NCBI GenBank assembly: GCA_029204225.1
Contig: CM055111.1
Location: forward strand, 26,693,540 to 26,757,539
Direction: 5' to 3'
Length of the DNA stretch: 64,000 bases
From: Diphasiastrum complanatum
Lineage: Eukaryota; Streptophyta; Lycopodiopsida; Lycopodiales; Lycopodiaceae
A model generated the notes under the pieces. That model was given only the letters and a program-made list of their open reading frames with translations. It was not told where the DNA came from and searched no databases. This document shows, piece by piece, positions 29,056 through 41,570 of the stretch. Positions within the stretch are counted from its first letter, which is position 1, and the number at the start of each line of letters is the position of its first letter. The position numbers and the translations under genes were made by a program.

Positions 29056-30539
29056 CAGGCCAACCAACCACCCATAGAGGGAGGGAGGTCCCTCGATGCC
29101 CCTAAAAACAATGAAGAAGGCTAAAATGTGTGTGTGTATAGATATATAAACAAGGGGGTGCCTCCATTCCATTAAAAGTAATTATATCAATATTTACCCA
29201 CCCCCCCCCCTCGGCCACCGCATGCACACACACACACACATACACTTTTTCTTAAATGTAAACCTCTCATAAAAAATATGAATGTAAATCCACTTAAATA
29301 TGTGAACCCCCGCTCTCCATAAAACAAAAAAAGTGAAGGGGCTTTTTGGCTCCCCATAAATTAAGTTTTCTTTTTTTTAAAAGGAGACAAAAAAAGGTCC
29401 CCATTAAGAAAGAAATTCTCCTCTCCCCCCCCCCCCCCAAAAAAAAAAAAAAAAAAAATTAAGGCTTTTAAGGACAAGAGCATATATTTTTTTAACACTC
29501 CCTCGTCCTTTTTTGTCACATGACAAAACCCACCCATCTCCCCCGAGCACTTACACCATCGGCCTCTTGCCCAAACAACTTTCTTTTAACTATTAGGGAA
29601 CACACCCGCACTCCGACCATCCCATATGTTCTCCCTTTCTCCTGTCAATCCACCTAAGAAAACATCATTGATGAGCAGAACCGCACTAAGATTTATTATA
29701 TGACTTTCGTATTTATTTTGAATTACCAAAATTTTACCCATAGATCATGAACAAAAAGTTTTACCCAAAGTTCTTTTCTCCGTCTAGCATCCATGGTCTA
29801 TTGAAGAACATATTTGCTAATCCCATCCTTGCAACGACTGTGGGAAATAGCAGAAGCTGAATATCTAAAACTAGACATTTTTTTATTTATTCAAATTGAA
29901 ATGAAAATTTGACATGAAGTTTTCCTTTGTTCTTACCTCTAGGGTTCTTTCTTTTTCTTTCTTCCCAACTCTGTAGTTTTTTATTCTCTTGATGTACGAG
30001 TTTGCTTGATCAATATGTCCCATCCTTTCCTCTTGCTCCTGTAATACCTTGCCAGGAATGGATGTGACAATCTACCTCTGAAATCTTAACACATGCGATC
30101 TTTTGGTTTTGATCCAACTCCGTTTCTCATTTGAAATTTGCTTTTGGTAACCTTGGTCGAACTGTTACATCACCTCAAGTATTGTCATCTTTGAGAGCTA
30201 TAAAATGCATTCATATGATGGAAGGTCGAATGAATGGTGTTCATTTTTCAATTGCACACTATTTTAGAGCTCACCAAGAACTAGGCATCTTGAATCATTG
30301 AAATTAGTGTCTCCAAGAGACTTCAATTTCCTTTTTCATCACTGGTATCTAACTTTATCCATACTTGCAACAACCTGCTTGGTGTGTTAATAAAGTCGGT
30401 CGTTTACTTTTTGGCATTTTCAAGAAGTGGTCTAATATTGCAACGGGCTCCGTCATGCATGTCGTCTGTTCCATCTAGTGCTGCACGTCGAGACGAGCCC
30501 GCATCAACAAATCGGGTTCCAAGCAGTTCAATATACACA

Positions 30540-30783
30540 GAGAAATGCACATGCACACTCACACACACATGCACACACCATCGGCCACATAAATCACACA
30601 TGTACACACACACACACACACCCCATTGACCACATAAATCACACACCATCAAGCACAAATCATACACACAAATCCACATACACAGATAACACATGCACTC
30701 ACGTACATACACACACATACATCGGCCACCCGTCAACGACCATCGGCCGTCCATTGCCCGTCAACGACGAGCACTCTTTACTA

Positions 30784-30830
<47 letters not shown>
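30540..30830. repeat. (CA)n-type tracts followed by (TA)n (30784-30830)
   Basis: Irregular cacaca tracts from 30540 to 30720, then ccattgcccgtcaacgac (about 30753-30771) and ctagtatata leading into (TA)n. That phrase is the reverse complement of gttgatgacgggcaatgg in the first repeat unit after the (TA)n, so the (TA)n sits in the middle of an imperfect inverted repeat. Confidence 0.85.
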
Positions 30831-30831
<1 letters not shown>

Positions 30832-31027
30832 TAGTTGGTTGTGCCCGTTGATGACGGGCAATGGACACTTATGTGTTTATATATTTTTGGAGGATTTTTT
30901 TTTACAGCATTTTTTTAAAACCTATTTAGTTTTTCCGTTTGCAAATGCGTGACAATTTTTGCTGGCAAAGCGTGGCATGACATTTTTTACGGCACCTCAC
31001 ACATTCTCTCTCTAAAATAGTTTTGTA

Positions 31028-31069
<42 letters not shown>

Positions 31070-31445
31070 TAGTTGGTTGTGCCCGTCGATGACGGGCAAT
31101 GGGCACTTACTCACAAAAAGTGTTTATATATTTTTGAAGGTTGTATTTAGCTTTTCCATCTGCAAATGGGTGACATGTTTTGCCGGCAAAGCGTGACATT
31201 TTTTACGGCACCTCACACATTCTCTCTCTAAAATAGTTTTATTCTATACTAGTTGGTTCTGCCCATTGATGACGGGCAATGGGCACTTACCCACAAAAAG
31301 TGTAAAATGTTTTTTGGAGGCTATGTTTTTTTACCACTTTTTTAAAACCTATTTAGCTTTTCCTTTTGCAATTGGGTAACATGTTTTGTCGACAAAAGCG
31401 TGACATTTTTACGGCACCTCACACATTCTCTCTTTATAGATAGAT
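30831..31445 (+). repeat. Three tandem ~190-bp repeat units with (TA)n spacers
   Basis: Units start ctagttggtt at 30831, 31069 and 31249. Each reads ctagttggttNtgcccgt, a 5-base loop, acgggcaatgg, then tgtttatatattttt-like and ttttacggcacctcacac and ends attctctctct. TGCCCGT/ACGGGCA forms a 7-bp hairpin stem in units 1 and 2 (one base differs in unit 3). Units 1 and 2 are separated by (TA)n at 31028-31068; unit 3 ends in tatagatagataaata. The form suggests nested insertions of one short element. I cannot name the family. Confidence 0.8.
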
Positions 31446-31579
31446 AAATAATGTCGGCTTTTTTATATGAATTATAGGTTTTATGCGAGCACTCTCAAAC
31501 CTAACTCATGACTCTTAAGTGAATCTTAAGTGAGAAGCCTGAGGTGGCTATGATGCCACCTGTGTCTTCTCCTAGGATT
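31446..31579. other. Short unassigned stretch
   Basis: Holds a small hairpin gaggtggctatgatgccacctg near 31541. It lies just outside the block shared with the split CML locus. Confidence 0.4.
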
Positions 31580-32771
31580 ATTATTATGTTTATATAGCAT
31601 GAAAGGTGGCAATTATGTTTCTAGTGGCGGTAGGTGACATGTGGCTTTGGAGTTTTGAGCTTTCTTTGAAGCTGCCGCTTCGCTTGAAGTAATGGATTCT
31701 TTGTGCTGATTATGCCACTTTTTGGGCTTTTTAAAAAGCATAAAATGTCACTGAATTTTCTAAAAAAAAATTTCAAAATTCTGAAGCCCATTCCAATCCG
31801 CGTCAGACTGCGTGTCAGTCCGTGTCAGACAGTACGCGTCAGACTGCCACATGGCAATTTCTCATTGGTCCAAAAAATCTCAAACGGCTGATTATGCTTT
31901 GTAAATGGCATGCGGAAAAGTCGGAAGGAGCCGGGAAGGAGCCGGGCACAGCCCATTCTGCCCGATTCGGCTTTCCAAAAAAATTTAGGCTCGGCCCCTC
32001 CGGGCCTCGCCCAAATTTTTTTGAAAGTGCTTACCGGGCAGAATGGGATATGCCCGGCTCTTTCCATAATACGTTCGATTCTCTCCCTTTCCTACGAGCT
32101 GCGGAGCTCTTAGTCTCAAGCTCCGGTTTGATCTTTGTTTAACGTTTTTCTTTTGAGAATTGCGGGCTATTCTTGTTACCATTCTTCCTGTAAGAAGCAA
32201 AATTGATGACCCGCTCTTCTGCACGTCTCCCTCATCCGCCTTTTCCTGGATCGTGCCTCTTCCTCGATCGTGCTTTTGTTTCTTGTAGTTTCTGCGCTCT
32301 TTGTGTGTGAGTACGATAAGTACTGGATGGATGTTTTAGCTTGATAAAGAAAGCATCAAGTGGATTTGCTGTCCGAGAGATTGGATTTGCTGTCTGAGAG
32401 ATCGTGGTGTGAAGAATGATACCTTTTGAGTGAAGTGTCATTCTTCGTTGTACTGCTAGCGTTAGAGAAGGCTCATAGTACATACTTCGTTCGTAGATGC
32501 TGTGGTGCTCAGCAAGCATAAATTGTTTGAATTTCGAAGTCAAGCAAACTATGCAATCAACCAGTGAGCGCAATTTGTTTCGTTTGTGAAGCGTAGACAG
32601 TTTGAGTCTGATCATCTTCGCGTCTCTCGTTGTTGCTCAGAACATTTTGAGCCCCCTTTTGGAAAAAAACAGCTCATTCAAGTATAAGTATCTATGTAAA
32701 CTTCAGGAAGGGCATCAGGTTCGCGGTCAGGGGGAGTCCTTGTAATTAAAGTTCTAATTAGATCTACAAGC
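31580..32771 (+). promoter_or_regulatory. 5' flank and UTR of the second calmodulin-like locus
   Basis: Matches the inverse of 5177-5935 on both sides of a ~400-bp insertion (about 31690-32090) that contains the foldback element and a gcgtcagactgcgtgtcag repeat. It preserves the un-inverted order promoter-UTR-ATG and so acts as the reference for the rearranged copy. The upstream region has not been dissected for promoter elements. Confidence 0.6.
31934..32065. mobile_element. Foldback element with long terminal inverted repeats (~132 bp)
   Basis: Begins ggaaggagccgggcac and ends tgcccggctctttcc. The ends pair over about 31 bp with four or so mismatches (cccattctgcccg against cgggcagaatggg included). 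The interior pairs too (aaaaaaatttaggc with gcccaaattttttt). It sits in a larger insertion absent from the split CML copy. Confidence 0.8.
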
Positions 32772-33017
32772 ATGTCGAAGCTCCTCAAGTACTTTTTGGC
32801 ACGATCCTCTAAAGAAACGTCAAATTCCTATTCAATTTCATCCGCAATCCCGCCTTCCTCGAAGTCTGTATCACAATCAAAGTCATTCAAGCAAGTATCA
32901 AGGAACCACGTACCAACGATTTCCTCTAAGGCGGTTACCAGCAACAAGTCAGCGGCTCTTCGTATTTCTGATCAGCATGAAATTGTTGTTGATTTTCCAT
33001 CATCTTCTCAATCAAAT
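32772..33017 (+). pseudogene. Second calmodulin-like gene, N-terminal part
   Basis: ATG then MSKLLKYFLARSSKETSNSY, followed by the same Ser-rich region as residues 33-98 of the 22-kb ORF (SSKSVSQSKSFKQVSRNH, TSNKSAALRISDQHE). Homology stops at 33017 inside SSSQS. The following sequence, to about 34469, is unrelated to the gene. The part coding for EF-hand 1 and most of EF-hand 2 has been lost. An open frame runs on to 33152 through foreign sequence. Confidence 0.85.
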
Positions 33018-34469
33018 TGTAGTTGTAGGATTCTAAATGAATATGAGATGATATTTTCAAATACAGATATCATCATTTACAAACATGGTGACCAAAAACA
33101 AAATGATTATTTTAAAATTAGATATGTAAAATGGTTAACATATATAAATTGATGCATTAAACAACAATTTAACTTTGTGAAAACATATTATGACAATGCT
33201 AGTAAAAAAATTTATAGGATTAGTTTTTATGTATTCGAATTTATACATACGGAAAATGAAATGCCAAGCATAGCATATTCAAAAAATTAAAATATAAACA
33301 ATGATTTTTTAAAAACATATCAAATGGCATTCTCAATTCTCACATTGTAGAACTCTAGTAAGGCTTTATGTAGATCTATAGATTGCTAACTTGAGTAGAA
33401 AACAACTTCCAAAGAGCAGTTGTACATTCTACAAAAAAATTGCATAAATGAATGAATCTCAATGTATTCAAGTAGAGATTTATCATTTGGAAAATTCATC
33501 ATCTAAAATCCATGATAAAATGTTTCTATAGGATCATCTTCAATAGTCTTTTTTTCACCCTTTGTAATGCTTTTAAGATTAGCCATATACTGACTTAATA
33601 AACGAACAACACCATTGTGTATCAAATGGGTAATGTTGTTGATTACTCAAAAAAGATTCTCGTTAATATTTGGTGCTTTTATAGCCATTTTATAAAATGC
33701 CCATTAGTTTTTTATCCTCAAATATTTTTACAATTGAAATATACTAAGATCTTATATTTTATGAAAATTTGTACCTGGAATAAATATTTAGAAGCGATTT
33801 ATACACATCCAAAAATTTTATTATATTTTGAAACAACGTTATAACACAAAATTCATTAAAAATAAACTAAGATTTAAAAGTTTTACAAGTAAAAAATTTA
33901 CAATCCAAAACAAACAGATTAAAAAAATGTTTACAATACATTCTTTTTAGGTAAAATAATATTTTATAGTAGATTGTCTTTTTTTTGTGTTTTCTCATAT
34001 TTAAAATACTAACCAAAAACTGTCTTTCATTTGGATAATGTCAAATCCATATTGTAAATGAAAGGTAAAATCTTGTTTGTGATATCATCCAAACAATGAG
34101 CAATGATGAGAAAAATCATTAGTTGAAATTTTATAAAAATTATTTTTATATGTCGAGAGTAAGAAAAATCCAATAACTATTTCAATCTACTATATCATAA
34201 TCTTTTATAATATAATAAATAAAATGTGTTTGGGAACTCGCAAATCTCGCATATGTATTTGGACACTTGCAAATCTCGTCAAAGATAGATCAATTTTACA
34301 TATCAATCTTTAAAAAAAAAATATATTCTTGAAATGATTGCAAACTCAAATTTTCATTAAGTATCAATATTTAAGATTTGATGCGTAAAATAAAATTATA
34401 TTTTTTCATTAGAAAGCCTCCCTTGATACGTGAAATCGATACCGTGTTACGTTGATTGTGGCGGTACTT
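33018..34469. other. Insertion inside the second calmodulin-like gene
   Basis: AT-rich, about 1.45 kb. It starts with a sequence also found at 24385-24480. The segment 33240-33560 is repeated at 36823-37210. No coding capacity is recognised and no terminal inverted repeat is clear; it could be a piece of CML-locus flank moved by rearrangement. Confidence 0.55.
33240..33560 (+). repeat. Dispersed repeat, copy 1 (second copy 36823-37210)
   Basis: Shares ccaagcatagcatatt, cattctcaattctcacattg, gtagaaaacaac and ttgcataaatga with 36823-37210, in the same orientation, with many differences. Non-coding. Confidence 0.7.
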
Positions 34470-34733
34470 TGATCTAGAGGGTTTTTGAAACTGAATGCTC
34501 CAATAGCTGATGGAAAATTGGATAGCCTTGAGGAGCTGAAAGATGTCTTCCATGTTTTTGATACTGACCAGAATGGTCAATTTCTATAGAGGAATTCCAT
34601 CATGTGTTGTTAAGTTTGGGGGACTCCAGGTTAACGATAGAAGATTGTCGTCAGATGATTGGGGGAGTTGATTCTAACAAAGATGGTTTTGTCATTTTTG
34701 AGGAGTTCAAGAACATGATGACGATTCCATAGA
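34470..34733 (+). pseudogene. Second calmodulin-like gene, C-terminal part (EF-hands 3 and 4)
   Basis: Resembles codons 172-258 of the 22-kb ORF: LNAPIADGKLDSLEELKDV then DTDQNGQ. One A is missing in the cagaatggtcaatttcta stretch, which breaks the frame inside EF-hand 3. EF-hand 4 keeps DSN-KDGFVIFEE-like sequence. The stop (ttccatag) is in the same place. Frameshift plus loss of EF-hands 1-2 make the locus a pseudogene. Confidence 0.8.
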
Positions 34734-36400
34734 AAACGTTCTCAGGTTCCATATTACAAAGCTGTTACCTCAACGTTTTCTGCTTTCAAATCTCTTTCAC
34801 AAGAACGTGCTAATGGATGGATTTATTCCAAAATTCAATGTGACAAGTGTGAGAAACAACAATTATTGGAGATTAATAACTTCAGAGGTCTTGCTATGAG
34901 TTATAGAGATGGCCTCTTCTGAGCATTTCAGTTGGGGAAGCTAAAAACACTTGTTTTTATTAGATTTATGCCAGGGCACTTGTTAGTGGTGACATCCACC
35001 AATCTATAGTATATAGAAATAGAACTGTTTTGTTGGACTAATTATGGATTAGTGGCATTCCACCACCAATGTAATGTCATTATTAAATATAGTGAGTATA
35101 ATAGAGCCACTTTGGATCTTGAAAATATTTTGTTCATTATTGCCTTTGATTTTTCATTTCCATGTGAAACCCGCTCCATATAATTATATGAAAGCAAGAG
35201 TCGCATAGAGCAATCAAAGAAGATGTTTATGATTCATGAATGCCACTGCAAAGAGACACAAAAGACAACAAGAGTTAACGTGCAAGCTAAGCGTGAATGT
35301 GTAGGCCAAAAACCTGAGATAGCTTTGGTGATTGAATATGTAACTATCACAACCATAACTCCTAGCATGATAGGTGTGAGTGGTAGGACTAGATTAATTA
35401 CGAGATGTATACTGCTACATTAAAATATGGTCCAATGGGTTTTTGATGACAAATGATGTATGAACAATGACATGACTATGTTATTATTTGCTTGCACTGA
35501 AAATGGAAAGGTAATAATATCTTAAGAGGGGGGTGGGGGGTGAATGCTCTTCACCATTGGGAAGGGTTTTTTATCACAGGGCGGTGGACCGAGGAAGAAG
35601 GCCCTTCCCATGCCGCAATTGTCCAGGAGGTAGACCTTCATCAATGTGAAGATTGCTTTTACTTGTTTTAAATTCTGTTTTGCTGTTAAACAAAAATTCG
35701 AATGCAGCTTCCAGGTAGAAGGTGCACGTGAGCAAAGGCAAAAAATTTACATCCACTTTCCAAATGTGAAAGGTGCATGTTAATTTTTTTTTAAAAACAG
35801 GAGGTGCACCCATTCGGCGTAGGGAGGTGCCTCTCTTTTCTTCACAAAAATTTGAAAACTGATTTTACATCATATCAAGCTTGATATATGTATTACAAAG
35901 AGAATTTCAATTCTCAATGTTAGTAGATACTAGATACTTATAGTTTTTTTTTTTCAAAACTTTTGTAATTATTCTTGTTTAAATCTCAGTCACTATTCTT
36001 ATTTAATTTTTCCAAACTATGGCTTGTGTTCTAGCCAAAATTAGGGAAAAGTGACATGGTTCAATAATGGAGCCTGCAATTTTTTTAAATATATATTGCA
36101 TGGATATTCTGAAGGATGATGACTTTTTAAAAATTTATAACTTATAGAAGATTTTCTGGCTAGTATAATATACTTAAGATTCTCATCTAAAGCTTAATAT
36201 GAATATATAATATGCATGTCACTCATCTCAATATTAATTAAAAATATCATATTAACATGGCTAAATACCATAGACAGCTTTACATATCTATATTTATTTA
36301 TTTAGAACACGCTTCAGCATGAAATTTCTTGTTGGGGTGGAACTAGATGTTTTGAAATTTTTCAATTATGATAGATACATTTCTATTAAATTAAGTTGTT
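34734..36400 (+). other. 3' flank of the second calmodulin-like locus (segmental duplication)
   Basis: Follows 22959-24360 with scattered differences. It lacks the foldback element and instead has about 650 bp (35520-36190) not found in the first copy, including a G-rich run at 35526-35541. No gene. Confidence 0.6.
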
Positions 36401-38599
36401 TGATTGGTACAACAACAACATGTCTATTGTCTAGTTATACAAAAGCAACATGTCTTTTTAAACAACACATCTACATGTGGTACTACATCCGCTAAACAAA
36501 TCTAACACCCAATCTATCGGGTCATTGTTTAAATGACTTATTAGTTGTGATTGGCCATAGAACTGGTCATGGGATCATTTAGGTTTTTTGTAACCATTGA
36601 AAATATATAGTAAAATTCCAAAAGAAATTTGGTCATTGATGTTGTGATGTAGCATCAAACATTTTGTCATCAACAGAATAATAAACAATTATTACATATT
36701 TCATCTCATTACATAACCTCGCTCCACCAACATTTCAACTATTTGATTTATACTTGAGAATAAAGAATTCAAAAAATTGATTATTTAAAAAAATTAGTAA
36801 AACAGCAAAATCTGAAGTCTATGCCAAGCATAGCATATTATACAAATTAGAATAAAATTAATAATTTTTTAAAAAGTTATCAAATGACATTCTCAATTCT
36901 CACATTGTAGACCTCTAGTAAGGTTTTATGTAGATTTATAGATTGCCGATTTGAGTAGAAAACAACCTCCAAAGAGGAGTTGTATATTCTATAATTTTTT
37001 TGCATAAATGACAGAATCTCAATGTATTTAAGTAGAGATTCATTATTTAGAAAATTCATCATCTGAAAATTTATGAGGAATATCAACGATGCAAAAAGTG
37101 AATGCTTATTTTATTTTTAAATTTGGAGATCTCTTTATAATCTTCTTTGTCAATGTTGTAGAAAATTGACTTTGGAATAAATGTTTCTATAGGATCATCT
37201 TCAACAGTCACTTTTTCACCGTTTATCATTCTTTCTCTATCATCTCATCTCTTTGTTTTCATAATGCGTCATTTAAATTATTCAAGAAGGACTATTTAGT
37301 TTGTCTTCAACACTCTGAAAATAGAAAAGGCTATGCTTAACATGGAATGAAAAAATAGATAACTTATAATGTAAAGAATAAATTTCAATTGGAGGAAGCT
37401 ATGCTGAGCATAGAAGGAAATCCATACCAGATCTTTAAAAAACTGAAAAATAAAAATAATGTTTTAGCTTTTGAGCTTAGAAGATAGAGCCTTTAGCATT
37501 CTTCAAAAATTTGGTAATTCATGCCCATGCCCATGGCCTTTTGAGCTTTAAAAAACAATTGATGTTTAAAATTTTATCAAAATTTAATTTTATTTATCTA
37601 TTTACAATATGAATTTTTCTCTAATATTTAATATTAAAAAGCTAAGTCTTACATTTGAAAATTCTTTTCCATTTCATCTGACAAGAGCTCCTCACCTACA
37701 ACTTTGAGAGAAATAGTGACAACCATAAAACTGATGTCTTATATGCTTTTCCACTCAATAATATCCATATCAACAACAATTGACTTTAGTATTAAAGAGG
37801 CATAGGCTAGTTATTTTATTCAATTTTCTCAATACAAGTGATCTTTAATCTCAAATTTTTTTCACTTTTTAAAATCTTTATCAACAAGACCACATAGAAT
37901 AAAACTTAACATTTAAATAACTTCAAAATAAAATAACCATACCAAATATAATAAATTCAAAAAAAATAACAAAGAAAAATCAATAACCTAGATACTAGAA
38001 GATTTGGACATCAAAATCTATGTTAGACAAATAAATAAAGAAATTCTTGGCAAATTGAAATAATTATCAATTTTTTGTGAAAAATGAGCAAAATCTAGCT
38101 TGGCTATTTTGTATTTTCTTGTTTATGAGTAAATCTCACACGTGTGGAGCATGTTCCCACATGTGGCAAAAAGTCAAATAGTCATGTTGAGTTAGGTGTA
38201 CTTAAAGTTTTATAGACACCTAAGTAGGTGATAGGGCCATTTTTGGCATTAGAGGCAAAATAGGCAAGTACACATCTCAAAGCATGATTAGGCCTAAAGT
38301 AGGTTGTGATGTAGCTCGAGTCAAGTTAAGCATATGACATTTGGTGTTTGACATGTCGTTGGCATGAGAGTTAGGGTCCAATCAAAAGAGAGATATTCAT
38401 CAATTTGGCCCAATCAAGTTTGAGGGCTCATATGTCACTCAACCAATAGGGTTTAGAGGAGGAAGAAAAGGTCTCAAGTTCACTCCCCTTCACATTAGAT
38501 TACTACTTATATGTGCTTTACATCCATTCTATGTAAGTTTTTGGAATTACAAGATTTCTACACTATTTTGAGTCTCTAATACCACATCTATTGACGTTT
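36401..38599. other. AT-rich region without a recognised gene
   Basis: Includes the second copy of the dispersed repeat (36823-37210). Around 38080-38200 there are phrases (aaatctagcttggc, aatctcacacgtgtgg, aaatagtcatgttg) that resemble the intact copia LTR at 10508, so a diverged LTR may be present. This is a weak similarity. Nothing else is visible. Confidence 0.45.
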
Positions 38600-39008
38600 T
38601 GGATTGATGTCAACTGATGAAACAAAAATTCTTAATAACAGGACCGTGGATTACTTGCGCATTTTGCCCTTATTGTCTCTTGTCAAAAACTGCATGTAAA
38701 AGTGTAGTGTCGCATTTTTCCCGAAAAGTGTTGCTTTTCTGGAAGTGCCTAAATGGCCCAAAAACAATTTGAATAGTGTTGTTAAACACTTAGTTGAAAA
38801 TTAAGGTAAAAAGAAGCGACAGTGTCGGGTGTCAGGTTTTTCACCTGTGGAAAAGCCTAAGTAAAAATGCAAACTATGGCGACAATTTGTTCAAATATGC
38901 AGACTGTTAAAAAACAGTTCATTTTCTGTAGGTTTCATTTGTGAGAGTAAAAATCAAAGAAGGAAGAAAGACTGTTGGGATGAGTAGGAGTTAGATTAAA
39001 TTCCAACA
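38600..39008 (-). repeat. Probable LTR of the 39-40 kb copia remnant (minus strand)
   Basis: On the minus strand a purine run (TAAGGGGGG, 39009-39018) is followed at once by TGTTGGAATTTAATC at 39008, a standard polypurine-tract/LTR junction. The far end of the LTR is not defined because there is no second copy, so the lower coordinate is approximate. Confidence 0.5.
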
Positions 39009-39018
39009 CCCCCCTTAA

Positions 39019-40107
39019 GCTAATTGTTAAAGTCGTGTTGCAACAAGAAACAATTTATTCTATCTTATCAGGCCCTCGGAGCTTGCTTTAGACCATATAA
39101 TGCCTTATGCAATTTACATAATAGATGCTCATTGCCTTGAAGGACGTAACCTTCTGGTTGATAGATGAACACATCTTTTGGTATATATCCGTGTAGGAAT
39201 GTCATTTAGACATCCATGTGGTGACTGTTCAAAGCTTCTGTAGCAGGTATACTCAATAAGGTATGAATCATACTGATGCTTTACCACTAGACTAAAGGTC
39301 TCAGTGTAGTCTATCCCATATACTTATTCAAATCCTTTAACCACCAATCTATCTTTTCATTTGTATATTGATCCATCTGGTTTAAGCTTTAACTTGAAGA
39401 TCCACTTGGAGTCAATTGGTTTTACACCTGTAGGATGATTGACAAGACTCCAGGTCTTGTTCTTCATTAGAGACTGATACTTAGCATCCATGGCAACTTT
39501 CCATTTGTCTGCATCGGGCATTGACAAGGCTTTTGCTACGGTGGCAGGTTCGTCATGACTGATGAAAGCATGAGGGACGAAGCGATCAGGCTGCTATCGT
39601 TGTCTTACAGACCTTCGAATTGTAGGTGCTTGAGCAGACAATTCTCCTTGGTGAATGACTGGGATAAGTGGAGTCGTTGGTATGAACTCCGTTGTTTGAA
39701 CAGTCGTAGGTCGTTGCCTATCGATGGAGGGTGGAGCTGCTATGGCATGCTCTTGCATTGGCTGCTTATGCTTGAAATTGTGATACTTGTCTTCAAGAAA
39801 GACAACATCATGATTGCTGGCCCATAGCAATATCGTATACACGATATGCTTTGTGTAATGCTGAATAGCCGATGAAGATGTTTTTGCAGCTTACTGGGTC
39901 CAGCTTCTTCCTCTGATCAGACAGTACTTGTGCATAGCAGAGACATCTGAAAATATGTAGGTGTTTCAAACTTGGTTTGTAGCCATAGTAGGCTTCAAAC
40001 CGTGTCTTGGAATCAACTGCTTTAGTGCTAGAATAATTTTGCAGATAGCAGGCCGTAGAGATCGCTTCTACCCAAAAGGTTTGAGGAAAATGCGCGTTGA
40101 CTGTCAT
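39019..40107 (-). pseudogene. Copia integrase C-terminus and reverse-transcriptase remnant
   Basis: The minus strand reads FPQTFWVEAISTACYLQNY, FEAYYGYKPSLKHLHIFRC, KNIFIGYSALHKAYRVYD, NHDVVFLEDKYHN and then a proline-rich linker (40107 to 39594). Degenerate reverse transcriptase follows (WKVAMDAKYQSL, SKWIFKLKLKPDG, YTETFSLVV) with several stops and indels. The order integrase-RT is that of Ty1/copia. Gag, protease, integrase core and RNase H are missing. Confidence 0.75.
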
Positions 40108-40574
40108 GGATCATGCAGCTTCCAACAGTGTGCGACACGAAACCCTTCGTGCTCCAAAGGACCAGGAAGATCAACCAAGTACTATGAAGTACAAATTCTT
40201 GATCTGATATGGTGACATCAACATAAGAGCTTTAGGATGTGTCTAATCCACCACTCTTGTAATCTATGATTAGTTATAGATGTTTAATCTGTCTGATCAG
40301 GAATGTTACTCAAAGTGACACAAAAATGTTTGTGACATATACACATTTGCTAGATGCATAAAAAATATATAGATATAAACAAATAAAATACAAAATACAA
40401 GTCCGCTTGTGAGCGAGATAATGTTGTAAGAGGATCAATAGATCCAAGAAGTCCGCTAGTAAGCGAGACACTATTCGTGGGAGAACATTATTTCTCTCAC
40501 GCCAATGCGCTGTGTGGATCTGTCACATAGTTCTCGAAATCAAGAGGATTTTTAGATGATGTTGTAGCTATTAT
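40108..40574. other. Short unassigned stretch with small repeats
   Basis: Contains two copies of aagtccgct(t/a)gtgagcgaga-like sequence (40398-40418 and 40449-40469). No gene. Confidence 0.4.
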
Positions 40575-41570
40575 GCACATATCATTATAAATTCTGTCTC
40601 ATTTCGATGAATTGTTGTTTGCTATTATTTGTATGTCATTTACTTGTTTTATCAATTCCGCACACAAGTTCAATCTTTGTTAATCTATAATGTAGGTCAG
40701 TAGTGTGTGTATACATTCTGGAGGATTGTAAAATTGATATATCAAGCAGTGCCAACAATCATATTCGAACTCCATCCGAATTGATTTTGTTCACAAATTT
40801 TTTTGCTTCGCATTTCATTTCGCTTCATGATTATTTCACTTTAGAAATATCAATATCAGAACTCGTTCAAGTTTCGCTTCATTTCGTTTCGTTTTGTTTA
40901 GTTTCGTTTCATTTCATTTGATTTCGTTACAGAGCCTGATAGATTTGCACAATTTTTCTATTTCCATCAGTGGTATCAGAGCAAGTTGATGCTTCTGAAT
41001 TAACAATTTGAAATCAACATGTGAACTCAATAAGAAATCACAAAGATTTGGAAACAATCTAGCCTCTCCTTTTCTCTCTTCTAGCAAATCCTAGCACATA
41101 AAATGATGATTTTTTGATCACTCTTGATCAAACCACAATATAATAAACTTTTGCTAACTCCTAAGATTGAATCACACTCTTGAAAAATTCCAGCAACTTA
41201 AAAACAAAAGATTCTATCAAATTTAGGGTTATTCCAAAAAATGCAATATATTGAATCAAGCAAAAGCTACATGCAAAAGCTAGAATCTTGATATATCATC
41301 TAATAGAATATAACATCCACAACCATAAGAAATTTTAGTCTCCAAATTCTAGTAAGTGATTTCAAAACTCGTCCTACTCCAAGTGATTTGACCTAAAATG
41401 ATGCTAGGATCACAAAGATCCAATTTCTTTACTTGAAAATGCAAGATTTGAGCTAGAGACACCTCCAAATCCACATAGAATTAATGCTGCCATCAAATCC
41501 ACTACTAGATTTGGCAAATACTCCAACTTTGGCCTATAACCAGCTTTGATATATTAATACAACATTCATA
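40575..41570 (+). repeat. LTR/primer-site block, copy 1
   Basis: Ends of an LTR (tttccatca) are followed by the primer-binding site TGGTATCAGAGCAAG at about 40971. The LTR part includes a ttcgtttcgtttt-like low-complexity tract (40870-40930). After ~90 bp of leader the sequence changes to what looks like a copia leader in the opposite direction, ending in a degraded inverse primer site near 41546 (agctttgatatatt). The same composite is repeated at 41575. Confidence 0.7.

Larger units (their letters stand above)
27791..30540. other. Microsatellite-rich intergenic region, no gene seen
   Basis: Contains (TA)n at 28066-28091, a CA/GT cluster at 28707-28910, (CT)n at 29002-29052 and a poly-C then poly-A run at 29425-29458. 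Open frames on either strand encode only HTHTHT-, CVCVCV- or ERERER-like products of these repeats. Nothing resembles a real gene. Confidence 0.7.

Noticed and set aside
30831-31445. CRISPR-like spacing of repeats
   Set aside because: Units are ~190 bp with TA microsatellite spacers in a plant genome; no CRISPR features.
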